A DNA stretch of 64,000 bases from Desulfosporosinus lacus DSM 15449 (GCF_900129935.1 NZ_FQXJ01000004.1:248001-312000), one strand, 5' to 3'; shown: positions 32,239 through 41,094, counted from the first letter of the stretch. Made by a program: numbers and translations. Notes: a model not told the origin generated them from the letters alone.

Positions 32239-34307
32239 AAACGCGGGAAAAAATCATAATCTGCTCTATCCTGTTTGTGGTGGGCGGCGTGGTGAACATT
32301 TTTTTCTCAACTGCTCTCCATCTAATCTTGTCCCGCCAAGGCACTGTGCTCCGACTGGCTCCCTTGGACGAATGTCTGTCCAGCCTGGCCGGGAGCCGTC
32401 AGCATTTTTTCCTGTTCTTGTGTTTGCAGGGGTTTATCACCATTCTCTCCCTCCTGTTCTTTTTAACAAACCTGCGGCCTTACCAGAGCGACCTTCTCCA
32501 GGTTACGCCGGATATCGCCACGCCGGTTGCTGTCGGTCAGCATCAACATGGCTCCTCCCGCTGGCTGACCGAGAAGGAAAAGAACAACACCTTGGAACGT
32601 TACACGCTGAACCTTAACAATAGCGCCCTACGTTATTTGCTAGAGCATGGTGCTGACGACCTGGCAAACAATGCTCAGGAAGTAAAAGAGAACGCGGCAG
32701 GTCCGCCGCCAGGGGAACCCCGCGAAGATAACGGGAAAAGCCTGGAATCGGAACAATCCGAATCTCCGGCTTTTTGCCTAAAACGCGGCGGCGTAGTGCT
32801 GGGAATGAAAAAGGAGGCTGATACGGAGCAGATTTACTATGTTGGCGACGACACCCATACCCTCACCATCGGAGCGACGCGCTCCGGCAAGACCCGTTCC
32901 GTGGTGCTGCAATCCATCGGCACCCTTGCCCTCTCTGGAGAAAGCATGATTATCAGCGATCCCAAAGCGGAATTGTACCACTATTCCGCCTCCCTCCTCC
33001 GGCGCTTAGGTTATGAAGTGGTGGCGGTGGATTTCAAAAATCCTGAGAAAAGCCAGCACTACAACCTTTTGCAGCCGATTATCGACGCGGCGAAGGCCGG
33101 GAACATGGAGCGGGCCGAAATGCTGGCCTGGGATATGACCAATATCCTTGTGGGTAAGGAAACGGGCAATTCAGAGAAGATCTGGCACAACGGCGAAATG
33201 TCCGTTATCGCCGCCACCATCCTTTGTGTCGTCGTAGACAACATCAAGCGGTACGACTATCAGAATTTAACAAATGTGTACTGGTTTATGGCCGAAATGT
33301 GCAAAACCATCGCCGGAAAAATGCCGCTGCTGGAGTACGTAAAAAAGCTGCCCCAATCCCATCCGGCCCGGGCACTGCTTTCGATCAGCGACGTAGCCCC
33401 TACCCGGACACGAGGCTCCTTCTATACATCGGCCCTGACTACCCTGCGCCTGTTCACATCGAAAAGCATCAACGCCATCACCCATAAGAGCGACTTTTCC
33501 TTAACCGACGTGGGCAGCAAAAAGCAGGCGCTTTTCCTTATCCTGCCCGATGAAAAAACTACGTTTTACCCTATCGCCTCTCTGATTGTCTCCCAGCAGT
33601 ATGAACTGCTGGCCAATATGGCGGACAAACGGGGCGGCCGGCTGGAGCGCCGGGTGAATTACATGCTTGAAGAATTCGGCAACTTTACCCCCATCACAGA
33701 TATCACGACCAAACTGACCGTCGCGGCTGGACGCGGCATCCGCTTTAACCTCTATTTACAGAGCTTTGAACAACTAAAGGAAAAGTACGACGAGCACGTA
33801 GCCAATACCATTAAGTCCAACTGCCAGACCTGGATTTACTTGCAGGCCGATGACAAGGAAACCTTGCAGGAAATCAGCGAAAAGCTGGGCTCCTACACGA
33901 CATCCAGCTACCAGCTTTCCGCTTCCCATGCCAAATACTCCACGCCCAGCTCATCCCAATCGGTGAGCTTAATTGAGCGCAAGCTGCTTACCCCGGACGA
34001 AGTGCGCCGAGTCAGCCGCCCTTATCAGATCGTAACCTCCCGCACCTATCCTGCCATGATGTTTTCTCCCGACCTGTCGCAATGGTACTTCAACCAAATG
34101 ATGGGCATGGGTGATATGGAGCACAACCGGAAGCTGCGGGAAAAACGAGAAGACGCCCGGCCCGTACTGTCGGACATCTCGAAGGACGTGCTGTTATGGA
34201 ATATTTGGGTGTACTACCAGAAAGACGTTGCCCGCATGGCTGCCGAACAAAAGAAACAAGCCATGGGGCCGGGCAGCTTCATGGCTGGGGAAGCGGATTT
34301 TGATTAA
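32235..34307 (+). CDS. virD4: VirD4/TraG-type T4SS coupling protein
   Basis: 690 aa. Two N-terminal membrane helices (~8-28, ~53-75) precede the ATPase. The P-loop GATRSGKT has K219 and is followed by IISDPKAELY; a second acidic segment is MLEEFGNF. The coupling protein hands the relaxase-DNA complex and protein substrates to the secretion channel, so it is the place where a C-terminal signal on substrates would be read. It overlaps the DUF4406-like gene by 4 bp and heads the membrane T4SS genes. Its own end (GEADFD) is only weakly acidic. Confidence 0.92.
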   Translation: MKTREKIIICSILFVVGGVVNIFFSTALHLILSRQGTVLRLAPLDECLSSLAGSRQHFFLFLCLQGFITILSLLFFLTNLRPYQSDLLQVTPDIATPVAVGQHQHGSSRWLTEKEKNNTLERYTLNLNNSALRYLLEHGADDLANNAQEVKENAAGPPPGEPREDNGKSLESEQSESPAFCLKRGGVVLGMKKEADTEQIYYVGDDTHTLTIGATRSGKTRSVVLQSIGTLALSGESMIISDPKAELYHYSASLLRRLGYEVVAVDFKNPEKSQHYNLLQPIIDAAKAGNMERAEMLAWDMTNILVGKETGNSEKIWHNGEMSVIAATILCVVVDNIKRYDYQNLTNVYWFMAEMCKTIAGKMPLLEYVKKLPQSHPARALLSISDVAPTRTRGSFYTSALTTLRLFTSKSINAITHKSDFSLTDVGSKKQALFLILPDEKTTFYPIASLIVSQQYELLANMADKRGGRLERRVNYMLEEFGNFTPITDITTKLTVAAGRGIRFNLYLQSFEQLKEKYDEHVANTIKSNCQTWIYLQADDKETLQEISEKLGSYTTSSYQLSASHAKYSTPSSSQSVSLIERKLLTPDEVRRVSRPYQIVTSRTYPAMMFSPDLSQWYFNQMMGMGDMEHNRKLREKREDARPVLSDISKDVLLWNIWVYYQKDVARMAAEQKKQAMGPGSFMAGEADFD

Positions 34308-34326
34308 CTGTATCGGAGGTATAAAA

Positions 34327-34677
34327 ATGGCCAAAATCAAACGCTTTTTTAGACGAGCGCGAAGCAGGCTGCTGGCCTTTGGCATCGCCGCTTATACAGC
34401 CCTGCTGCTGCCGCCAGGCGCCTATGCTGATGATGTGAGCAGCAGCAAAATTGCCCAAGGAACCGAAAAGCTCATTTCAGACGTGACAACCTGGCTCATG
34501 GTACTGGCCCCTGTCGCCTCCGGTTTGCTGATTATTTATTTTTTCATTCGGCGTTCCGCGGCCGACGAAATGGACCAAAAAAAGTGGAATAACCGCATTG
34601 TAGTAGCCATTGTAAGCTGTATCGGCGCCGTTCTCGGCTCCGCTACTCTCAATCTGATTTTAGGCTACTACAAATAA
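34327..34677 (+). CDS. VirB2/TrbC-like T4SS pilin-type protein
   Basis: 116 aa from ATG 34327, 6 bp after GGAGGT. A long basic leader (KIKRFFRRARSRLLAF) and a signal-like helix end at AYA-DD; two further membrane helices (~55-75, ~90-112) with a short basic loop between them complete the VirB2 pattern. VirB2-like subunits line the mating channel in Gram-positive T4SS. It follows the coupling protein and precedes the pilin-like and VirB6-like genes. Confidence 0.72.
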   Translation: MAKIKRFFRRARSRLLAFGIAAYTALLLPPGAYADDVSSSKIAQGTEKLISDVTTWLMVLAPVASGLLIIYFFIRRSAADEMDQKKWNNRIVVAIVSCIGAVLGSATLNLILGYYK

Positions 34678-34743
34678 CCGGCAGGCTGCCAAGGGAACCT
34701 GCTTTTCTTCTTTTACAGAACAAAACTTTAAGGAGGCATATCT

Positions 34744-34962
34744 GTGCTGATCTTACAAATTAAGGCTGTTCAGTTTTTGGAGAAGGCCCAAAAAACTGTG
34801 CTTAACCGACGCGGCGAGGGCTTCGTCGATACAGCCGTCAAGATTTTAATCAGTGTCGTCGTGGGCGCTTTGGTGCTTGCCGGATTGTATCTGCTCTTCA
34901 AGGACACGATCCTGCCCACTCTCACCGACCGTATCAAAAACATGTTCAACTATACGGGCTAA
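34744..34962 (+). CDS. small Flp/DUF6133-like membrane protein
   Basis: 72 aa from GTG 34744, 8 bp after AAGGAGG. RRGEGFVDTAVKILISVVVG marks a class III-like prepilin cleavage region followed by one membrane helix. The RGEG(F/Y)xD start recurs in the TadE-like protein at 45250-45645, which suggests processing by the same prepilin peptidases. It is inside the T4SS block rather than in a pilus cluster, a link between the two machines. Exact role unknown. Confidence 0.62.
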   Translation: MLILQIKAVQFLEKAQKTVLNRRGEGFVDTAVKILISVVVGALVLAGLYLLFKDTILPTLTDRIKNMFNYTG

Positions 34963-35013
34963 AACCTGTCAATCCTTTGATGGGGCCTCTGCCCCACCGC
35001 AAGGGGGAATTAA

Positions 35014-35844
35014 ATGGAATATATTTTAGTACTTCTTATTGTCGCTTTGCTGAACGGCGCCATCGCCTACCTCGATTCCCTGCTTACCGATATCGTGCCG
35101 CTTACTTTGTACGCCGAAAAATATATGTCAACACTGGCAGGAACTAACCTTACCGAGGACCTGTTTAACATCCTCTTTGGCTTTGGCGTTTCACTTATCG
35201 TCTTGAAGTTTCTCAAAAAGGGCTTTGAAACCTATGTGTTATGGACGGACGGCGATGCGGATGAAGAACCCCTTTCCCTGCTGACCAACTTTTTCAAAGC
35301 CATGGCAGTTGCCATCTGTTTCCCCATTATCTACGGCTGGTTGGGGCAAATCGTGCAAGAAATGACGAACCGGCTTCTGACCGCCATTGGGGCATCGACC
35401 TCTTATAATTGGGCGGCATGGGTAGCGGGCATCAGTTCCCAGGGACTTGTAACCGCTATTTTCGGACTGGTGTTCATCATCTGCTATTTTATTCTCTATT
35501 TTCAATTCCTTATGCGGGGCTTGGAAATCATGATCCTCCGTATCGGTGTCCCCCTGGCCTGCGTAGGACTCCTGGACAATGACAGAGGCGTGTTCAAGTC
35601 CTATTCGCAAAAGTTTTTTCAAGCCACTCTCTCGGTTGTGGTCCAGATCTCCCTTTCCAAGCTGGGGGTGGGGCTTATGCTCAATATGCACATTCTTTGG
35701 GGTATTGCCTGTCTGATTTTAGCGATTCGGACTCCGAAGTTCCTGGGGGATTTTTTGCTGACCACAGGCGGCGGTGGCGGCGCTGTCAACAATGCCTATC
35801 ACTCGGTACGCCTGGTGCAGATGGCGCGCCATCTTGTCAAATAA
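35014..35844 (+). CDS. VirB6/TrbL-like T4SS channel protein
   Basis: 276 aa from ATG 35014, with AAGGGGG upstream. Six or so membrane helices are visible (~1-15, ~50-65, ~90-115, ~135-165, ~185-200, ~210-240), including the NFFKAMAVAICFPIIYGWL and GLVFIICYFILYFQF stretches; then a glycine-rich end (TTGGGGGAVNNA). VirB6/TrbL-type polytopic proteins form the inner channel. The operon order virD4, virB2-like, pilin-like, virB6-like, PrgI supports this. Confidence 0.75.
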   Translation: MEYILVLLIVALLNGAIAYLDSLLTDIVPLTLYAEKYMSTLAGTNLTEDLFNILFGFGVSLIVLKFLKKGFETYVLWTDGDADEEPLSLLTNFFKAMAVAICFPIIYGWLGQIVQEMTNRLLTAIGASTSYNWAAWVAGISSQGLVTAIFGLVFIICYFILYFQFLMRGLEIMILRIGVPLACVGLLDNDRGVFKSYSQKFFQATLSVVVQISLSKLGVGLMLNMHILWGIACLILAIRTPKFLGDFLLTTGGGGGAVNNAYHSVRLVQMARHLVK

Positions 35845-35855
35845 GGGGGCGCGGG

Positions 35856-36065
35856 ATGAACCTGATTGATGAGATATCCAAGACGATTATCATGCTGATC
35901 CGGGTTGGCTGTGTCGCCCGGTTTATCTATTGCATGATCCGACTGTCGGCTGCAGAGGAAGAAGCAACACAGTACAAAAAAAGGGCCAAAAACACGGTTC
36001 TTTTTTATATTCTAGCTGAGAGTGTCTGGGAGATTAAAGACTTAATTCTTTATTATTATCAATGA
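35856..36065 (+). CDS. 69-aa membrane protein of the T4SS operon
   Basis: Starts at ATG 35856 after AGGGGGCGCGGG. It has an N-terminal helix (KTIIMLIRVGCVARFIYCMI), a charged middle (SAAEEEATQYKKRAKN) and a second hydrophobic helix ending ILYYY. Typical small T4SS accessory subunit between virB6-like and PrgI genes; also like a mercury-resistance-free holin-sized protein in form, but context favours the mating channel. Confidence 0.6.
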   Translation: MNLIDEISKTIIMLIRVGCVARFIYCMIRLSAAEEEATQYKKRAKNTVLFYILAESVWEIKDLILYYYQ

Positions 36066-36081
36066 GACACAGGAGGTATTC

Positions 36082-36405
36082 ATGGACGAAAATCATGCTA
36101 CTCTGTATATTCCGCTGGGCGTAAAAACCGAAGCGGAGTTTTTCCCCGGCTTCGGTAAAAAGCAAATGGTTCAGGCAGCCATCGGTTCACTGTTTTTTGG
36201 ACTGGTGGCTTTTCTGATTTGGCTTGTGAACGGCAGCGTGTCCTGTACGGTAGTGACGATACTCTCTGGTATCGCGGGTTCTGTAATGATGACGGCCAAG
36301 GATTCCACCAACCTATCGGTAGTGGATCAATGCGTCAACATGTTCCGGTTCGTGAGAGGCCAGAAATATTATCCGTATCGCTACGGTGAAGAATGGGGGG
36401 TGTGA
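36082..36405 (+). CDS. prgI: PrgI-family T4SS protein
   Basis: 107 aa, with AGGAGG upstream. Two membrane helices (~33-55, ~58-76) follow a soluble start YIPLGVKTEAEFFPGFG and precede a VDQCVNMFRFVRGQKYYPY end, which is the PrgI (VirB3-like) pattern. PrgI-type proteins anchor the VirB4 ATPase to the membrane channel. In many Gram-positive elements it sits directly before virB4; here virB4 is 14 kb away because accessory genes and the second Tad cluster are in between. Confidence 0.82.
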   Translation: MDENHATLYIPLGVKTEAEFFPGFGKKQMVQAAIGSLFFGLVAFLIWLVNGSVSCTVVTILSGIAGSVMMTAKDSTNLSVVDQCVNMFRFVRGQKYYPYRYGEEWGV

Positions 36406-36407
36406 AT

Positions 36408-36863
36408 ATGTATGCAACCATGCCAGTGTATTACCCTTCGTTTCGATATGCCCGCGAACATGATGAAACCGACCTGTGGCGTGAATCCCACCGCGTCAAT
36501 ATGGAGTGCCAAGGGAAGATCAATCGCCGCGCTTTGGAAGCGTATAACAGCAGGGAACTTGATCTGATGATTGACGATCTGATTCGGATTTACGGCTTAG
36601 AGCGGACAATGTGTGTTCTCTCCCGAACCATCCAGTACAAAGATTGGGATGAACGTTTGTCACAAGCTGTCAGAAAACGGGCCAAACATTTCTCATTTTC
36701 TGAACAGGTATATGAAGGTAATGATCCGACCAAGCAATACATCTGCCACGACCTTCATTCCTGTATTTTGGATGAAGTATATCGCAAGCTGATGGAAAAG
36801 GAAGCTGAACAAGCCGCTTTTGACAACCGGCAGCAGGCTCTCTTTGATGATCTGGAACTGTAA
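36408..36863 (+). CDS. DUF3849-like accessory protein, acidic tail
   Basis: 151 aa from ATG 36408, 5 bp after GGGGGGTG. The start (MPVYYPSFRYAREHDETDLW, then RESHRVNMECQGKI) fits DUF3849, a domain common in clostridial conjugative elements and polyvalent proteins. A second half with YGLERTMCVLSRTIQ is helical. Ends ALFDDLEL. It follows PrgI by 2 bp and precedes the C5-methyltransferase, so it may act with the latter on entering DNA. Confidence 0.7.
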   Translation: MYATMPVYYPSFRYAREHDETDLWRESHRVNMECQGKINRRALEAYNSRELDLMIDDLIRIYGLERTMCVLSRTIQYKDWDERLSQAVRKRAKHFSFSEQVYEGNDPTKQYICHDLHSCILDEVYRKLMEKEAEQAAFDNRQQALFDDLEL

Positions 36864-36875
36864 AGGAGGCCCCCT

Positions 36876-38252
36876 ATGCCAAGGACAATGATTGACCTAT
36901 TTGCAGGTATCGGCGGTTTTACCCTGGGTTTTGAGGCTGCCGGGTTTGAATGCATCGGTCACTGTGAAATCGACAGGTATGCACAAAGAAGCTATTATGC
37001 CATTCACGGCAAGAAGGAAGGAGCGTGGTTTGCCGATGATATTAGCACTGTACGACCCGAAGAATTACCCCCGTGCGATCTTATCACCGCAGGATTTCCT
37101 TGCCAGGATATCAGCATTGCCGGACGAGGACGCGGACTTTCAGGCTCCCGATCTTCTCTCTTTTTTGAGATTATTAGAATTATCCAGGGCAAATCAAGTC
37201 ATGATAAACCCCGCTGGGTTGTCCTTGAAAATGTTAAAAATCTGCTTTCAATTGGCAGAGGAAAAGATTTTACGACCGTTCTCTGTACGCTGGCCGAAAG
37301 CGGGTACGACGTTGAATACCAGGTTCTCAACTCTAAAAATTTCGGAGTTCCCCAAAACCGGGAACGAGTGTTCATTGTTGGACATCTTAGAGGCCGAGGT
37401 ACCGGAAAAATATTTCCTATCCTCGGAGCAGACAGCAAAAATCTTATCGAACTTAGCAAAGGGCGGCAAGGAGAACGGATCTATGACCCCGCCGGAATCG
37501 GAGTGACCCTGACAGCACAAGCCGGAGGAATAGGCGGAAAAACAGGGCTTTACGCCGTAAGCTATAACCGCAAAAATGATATCGGGAAAACACTGGAGGT
37601 AGCCCATACCCTCACGGCCAGCAACTACCCGAGGATTAACCGGAATCAGCCCCCAAACGCCGTCTTTATCGACTTATCCAACCAATATCCCCAAATTAGC
37701 ACTGTGGCACGCTGCCTCAAACTCTGCTATAACGCCGGAATTACCAACCGTCAGGCTGATAACTCCGGCGTTTTACTTTCTCCAAGGTCAATTTTAACTC
37801 CCGACCGGGCAGCGATGCGGCAAAACGGACGGCGTACTAAAGAGCCGGACGAGCCAATGTTCACCCTGACCGCCCAAGACCGTCCTGGCGTAGTGCTGGT
37901 CCCCGAGGCTACCAAAAAGGGTTACGCGGAGGCCGGTATCGGTGACAGTATTGATCTGGCCGTGCCGGGATCGAAAACACGGCGTGGACGTGTGGCAAAA
38001 GGCGTCGCCCACACCCTAGTTACCTCCTGCTGCCAAGGCGTGTTCGACGGGTGCAGAATTCGCCGCCTAACGCCCCGTGAGTGCTGGCGGCTTCAAGGCG
38101 TGCCGGATTATCTCTTTGAACTGGCACAAGCCGTCAACAGCGACACCCAGCTTTACAAGCAGGCCGGCAACGGCGTGACCGTCAACGTGATCTACGTCAT
38201 CGCGCGGAAGCTGCTGGAAAAAGAGACGCGAAATGAGCGTGACGAACAGTGA
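36876..38252 (+). CDS. DNA (cytosine-5)-methyltransferase
   Basis: 458 aa. Motif I DLFAGIGGFTLGFEAAGF is at the start, the catalytic Pro-Cys of motif IV is in GFPCQDISIAG (near residue 75), motif VI is VLENV (ENV), motif VIII NFGVPQNRERVF, and motif X (AGNGVTVNV) closes the protein. The region between ~225 and 380 is the target-recognition part. No restriction gene is next to it, so it is a solitary enzyme that could protect the ICE from host restriction during transfer. It sits between DUF3849- and DUF3848-like genes and lacks the acidic tail. Confidence 0.92.
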   Translation: MPRTMIDLFAGIGGFTLGFEAAGFECIGHCEIDRYAQRSYYAIHGKKEGAWFADDISTVRPEELPPCDLITAGFPCQDISIAGRGRGLSGSRSSLFFEIIRIIQGKSSHDKPRWVVLENVKNLLSIGRGKDFTTVLCTLAESGYDVEYQVLNSKNFGVPQNRERVFIVGHLRGRGTGKIFPILGADSKNLIELSKGRQGERIYDPAGIGVTLTAQAGGIGGKTGLYAVSYNRKNDIGKTLEVAHTLTASNYPRINRNQPPNAVFIDLSNQYPQISTVARCLKLCYNAGITNRQADNSGVLLSPRSILTPDRAAMRQNGRRTKEPDEPMFTLTAQDRPGVVLVPEATKKGYAEAGIGDSIDLAVPGSKTRRGRVAKGVAHTLVTSCCQGVFDGCRIRRLTPRECWRLQGVPDYLFELAQAVNSDTQLYKQAGNGVTVNVIYVIARKLLEKETRNERDEQ

Positions 38253-38299
38253 CGGTGGCCGGTTGGCAAACAAATACATTTTACGGAGGTAATCAAGCC

Positions 38300-39082
38300 G
38301 TGATTGAGAACAGTTCAGAAAATATTCCTATCACCAAAGAAATGATTGTGGATAAAATCGACGCCGAGCTTGCGGAATTTACCGGAAGCACTCCCGTTGC
38401 CAACCGCGGCATCGAGTTTGAAGACAAGCTGGAGGCGCTGACGCTTATCCGCAATGCTCTGTACAACCTACCCATTCCCCATGAATTGCACCCCTTCATT
38501 TTCAACCACGAAAACATTTTAAGAGAGGCCTTCCTTTTCTGGCTGGACGAGGCTGTCAAAACTATGCCGCTCGATAGACTTGCCCTGTCCTATGACTGTG
38601 CTGCAAACTGGCTCACCGAAGTCCGGCATGAATACCGGACCGCCCTTTTGCGTGAACGTCTGGCTGGCGAACATCAAGCCTTTCTTGAAGAAGAACGGCA
38701 AAAAACACCGGACGAAATCATTGAGGACGCCTGGAAAATCACCTGTATGGCTGACCTGCTGACGGTGCTCACCAACGGAGGCTTGGAGCCGCAGGAGATA
38801 GATGCTCTGCTGACCATTGAGCACCCTTTACACACTATTTTCGGCGATTTCCTTCCTAAAGACAACGAGAACCACCTGTACGCCCTGACCGACATCGCCC
38901 TTGAAGTCGCCCAAACCCGGCACAATGACCTTGTAACAGGGAATATTGATCTCCAGCCGGAAGATGCCGTGACCAAACAGCACCTCGAAGAGTATCTAAA
39001 GTTTTATGGCGGACCCGCTTATTCCGCTGAACAAGACGTCCCCGACCATGAGCCGGAGTGGGATATGGAGTTGGAACCATGA
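38300..39082 (+). CDS. DUF3848-like accessory protein, acidic tail
   Basis: 260 aa from GTG 38300, after ACGGAGGT; the longer frame from 38249 runs over that site. The N-terminal ~110 residues (MIVDKIDAELAEF…HELHPFIFNHENILREAFLFW) resemble DUF3848, and the same pattern opens the next gene. The C-terminal half is helical with no recognised motif. Ends EWDMELEP. Likely a soluble polyvalent-type accessory protein. Confidence 0.66.
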   Translation: MIENSSENIPITKEMIVDKIDAELAEFTGSTPVANRGIEFEDKLEALTLIRNALYNLPIPHELHPFIFNHENILREAFLFWLDEAVKTMPLDRLALSYDCAANWLTEVRHEYRTALLRERLAGEHQAFLEEERQKTPDEIIEDAWKITCMADLLTVLTNGGLEPQEIDALLTIEHPLHTIFGDFLPKDNENHLYALTDIALEVAQTRHNDLVTGNIDLQPEDAVTKQHLEEYLKFYGGPAYSAEQDVPDHEPEWDMELEP

Positions 39083-39104
39083 AGAAAGAGAGGTGCGCCG
39101 GTCT

Positions 39105-39845
39105 ATGAACAACCAAGAAAACGGCAAGCAGCCTGTCACCTGGGATATGCTTGCCGCAAAGATGGACAAAGAAATGCAGAAGCTCCAATTCTACTCCCCG
39201 CCCGCTGACGACACCCACGCCCTTCTCTCCAGTTTTAAAGAAGCCATGACCCGCATTTACCGCTGCTTGAAAGAGCGTCAAATACCTGCCGATCTGTATG
39301 CGGAAGTTTATAAGCAGGATTATATTGTGGCAGAGGTCATCCCCTTTTGGCTGGAGGAGGAAGAACTGCGGGGCGGCAACATCGAGAATATGGCAGATGT
39401 CGCCGCGCACAGTGTAGAAAACTGGCTGCATGCTGTAGGCCTGAATAAAGAAGATGACCGGAAAATCCGTTTAGAAGGGCTGCGTTTAGATGATCGAACC
39501 CTGACTTACTCCGAAGTGGAGCTGACAGCCGATGGCCAGACAACCTCATTCCTGACCGGGGGTATCCCGGATACCTACAGCATAGACGACAGCGAACAGT
39601 ACCAGGAGTTTGTTGAGGGTCTGCCGCCGCTGACTGAAATAACCGTCGCTGTCAGCAGTTGGAGCGTCGGGCATGGTGAAAGCGAAGCCGCCGCTGAGGA
39701 TGAACTAGCCGTTATCGAAGAAAACCTGGACCTGTTAGAACAGCAATACGGCCTGGACCCACTGCAATCCGAATGTTTTACGGAGATCGCCCCAGATAAT
39801 GGTCTGGAATTTGACGAGGAATCGGATGAGGAACTGGATCTATGA
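39105..39845 (+). CDS. DUF3848-like accessory protein, paralogue, acidic tail
   Basis: 246 aa from ATG 39105, with AGAGAGGTG upstream. The first ~110 residues (MLAAKMDKEMQKL…ADLYAEVYKQDYIVAEVIPFW) match the start of the preceding protein, whereas the C-terminal half (LTYSEVELTADGQTTSF, SWSVGHGESEAAAEDELAVI) is unrelated. It ends FDEESDEELDL, and 35 of its last 60 or so residues are acidic or polar. It overlaps the prepilin peptidase gene by 4 bp, so the accessory operon runs into Tad cluster 2. Confidence 0.66.
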   Translation: MNNQENGKQPVTWDMLAAKMDKEMQKLQFYSPPADDTHALLSSFKEAMTRIYRCLKERQIPADLYAEVYKQDYIVAEVIPFWLEEEELRGGNIENMADVAAHSVENWLHAVGLNKEDDRKIRLEGLRLDDRTLTYSEVELTADGQTTSFLTGGIPDTYSIDDSEQYQEFVEGLPPLTEITVAVSSWSVGHGESEAAAEDELAVIEENLDLLEQQYGLDPLQSECFTEIAPDNGLEFDEESDEELDL

Positions 39846-40273
39846 CTTGGCTGATTCTGAAGGGCATTCTGCTGTTTCTGGTCTTGAGCTATGCGGCTTA
39901 TAGGGACATTAAGACCCGCGAAATACCGGATGCGGTTCCTTTAATGCTCTTGCTAACGGGTTTCATCGGTTTTTCACCCTTGTTTTCCATCACAGGACTT
40001 TTAGTTGCCGGGCTGCCCTTTCTCTGGGCAGCCCTTTGGTGTGGCGGCATGGGCGGCGGCGATATCAAGCTCATGGCCACCTGCGGCTTTGTGCTGGGGG
40101 CCTGGGGCGGAATATTGCAGACAATCCTCGGCCTGGCCTTGGCCTTGCTGTTTACCATGATCCGCGCAGCAGCCGCTGGAAAAAAGATAGAACGGAAATT
40201 AAAAATCCCGCTGATCCCGTTTCTGGGAGCCGGCGGGATTCTTGCTTTTCTCATCACATTCTGGGGAGGTTGA
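39842..40273 (+). CDS. tadV: type IV prepilin peptidase, A24 family, second copy
   Basis: 143 aa, ATGA overlap with the gene before. The first catalytic Asp is in YAAYRDIKTREIPD (near residue 22) and the second in GGGDIKLMA (near residue 74). Five hydrophobic helices. It starts the second Tad-like cluster, whereas its paralogue at 13538-13942 ends the first one. Substrates are likely the RGEG- and GGDG-type minor pilins downstream and perhaps the peptide at 34744-34962. Confidence 0.88.
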   Translation: MTWLILKGILLFLVLSYAAYRDIKTREIPDAVPLMLLLTGFIGFSPLFSITGLLVAGLPFLWAALWCGGMGGGDIKLMATCGFVLGAWGGILQTILGLALALLFTMIRAAAAGKKIERKLKIPLIPFLGAGGILAFLITFWGG

Positions 40274-40275
40274 CT

Positions 40276-41094
40276 ATGAAAAAATTATTAAAAAACCGGA
40301 CGCTCATGGGTGTCTTGTGTATTGTTCTTTCCCTGCTCATCTGTTTCGGTTTGACACCGCTGTTCAATAGGGCCATAACCGCACAAACGGAAATCACCCG
40401 GGTTAAAAGCGACATTAAAAAGGGCGAGCTTATCACCCCCGACAAACTGGAAAGCATCACAGTGGGATCGTATAATCTTCCTGCCAACGTCCTGAAGAAA
40501 AAAGAGGAAATTTCAGGCAAGTATGCGCTGGCTGATCTGCAAAAAGGAGACTATGTGCTTTCCACAAAACTCTCCGCCGCTCCCCTGGCTGAGTTTGAAT
40601 ACCTGTCCGCTTTGGATGGCACTAAACAAGCCATGTCCGTGACGATCAAGAGCTTTGCGGCGGGATTGTCCGGCAAGCTGGAAGCCGGTGACATTGTAAG
40701 CTTGATTGCTACCGCTTACGGCGATCGGCAGGAAACCGCCCTGCCGCCCGAGTTGCAATATGTCTATGTCTTGGCGGTAACAACTGGAAAAGGACAGGAC
40801 AAGGAATACACCACCAACCCTAAAGCGGAAGGCGATGGCCAAGAGCTGCCCTCCACCATTACCGTGTTGGTCCGCCCTGCCCAGGAGGGGCTGCTGGCCG
40901 ATCTGGAAGCCAAAAGCAAGCTCCATGTTGCGCTTGTGTATCGGGGCGGCAAAGAGCAGGCGCAGAAATTTCTCGATGCCCAGGACAAATATCTTGCCGG
41001 CTTGCCCAAAAACAGCGCAACGCTGAATCAAGACCTGACAGTTCCGGAAACTCCGGCCCTCCTCAATAAAGCCCAAGGAGGGAATGGGCAATGA
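40276..41094 (+). CDS. cpaB: CpaB/RcpC-like pilus assembly protein
   Basis: 272 aa from ATG 40276 after GGGGAGGTTG. It has one N-terminal membrane helix (~9-30), then a SAF-type domain (VKSDIKKGELITPDKLESI and ALADLQKGDYVLSTKL) and an RcpC-like part with SVTIKSFAAGLSGKLEAGDIVSL. CpaB proteins are outside the membrane and steer Tad pilus assembly. It overlaps the TadZ-like gene by 4 bp. A matching gene in cluster 1 would lie before the window. Confidence 0.82.
   Translation: MKKLLKNRTLMGVLCIVLSLLICFGLTPLFNRAITAQTEITRVKSDIKKGELITPDKLESITVGSYNLPANVLKKKEEISGKYALADLQKGDYVLSTKLSAAPLAEFEYLSALDGTKQAMSVTIKSFAAGLSGKLEAGDIVSLIATAYGDRQETALPPELQYVYVLAVTTGKGQDKEYTTNPKAEGDGQELPSTITVLVRPAQEGLLADLEAKSKLHVALVYRGGKEQAQKFLDAQDKYLAGLPKNSATLNQDLTVPETPALLNKAQGGNGQ

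Noticed and set aside
36892-37506. 204-codon plus-strand frame over the C5-methyltransferase
   Set aside because: Overlaps methyltransferase motifs IV to VIII in another frame; no start signal and no family resemblance.
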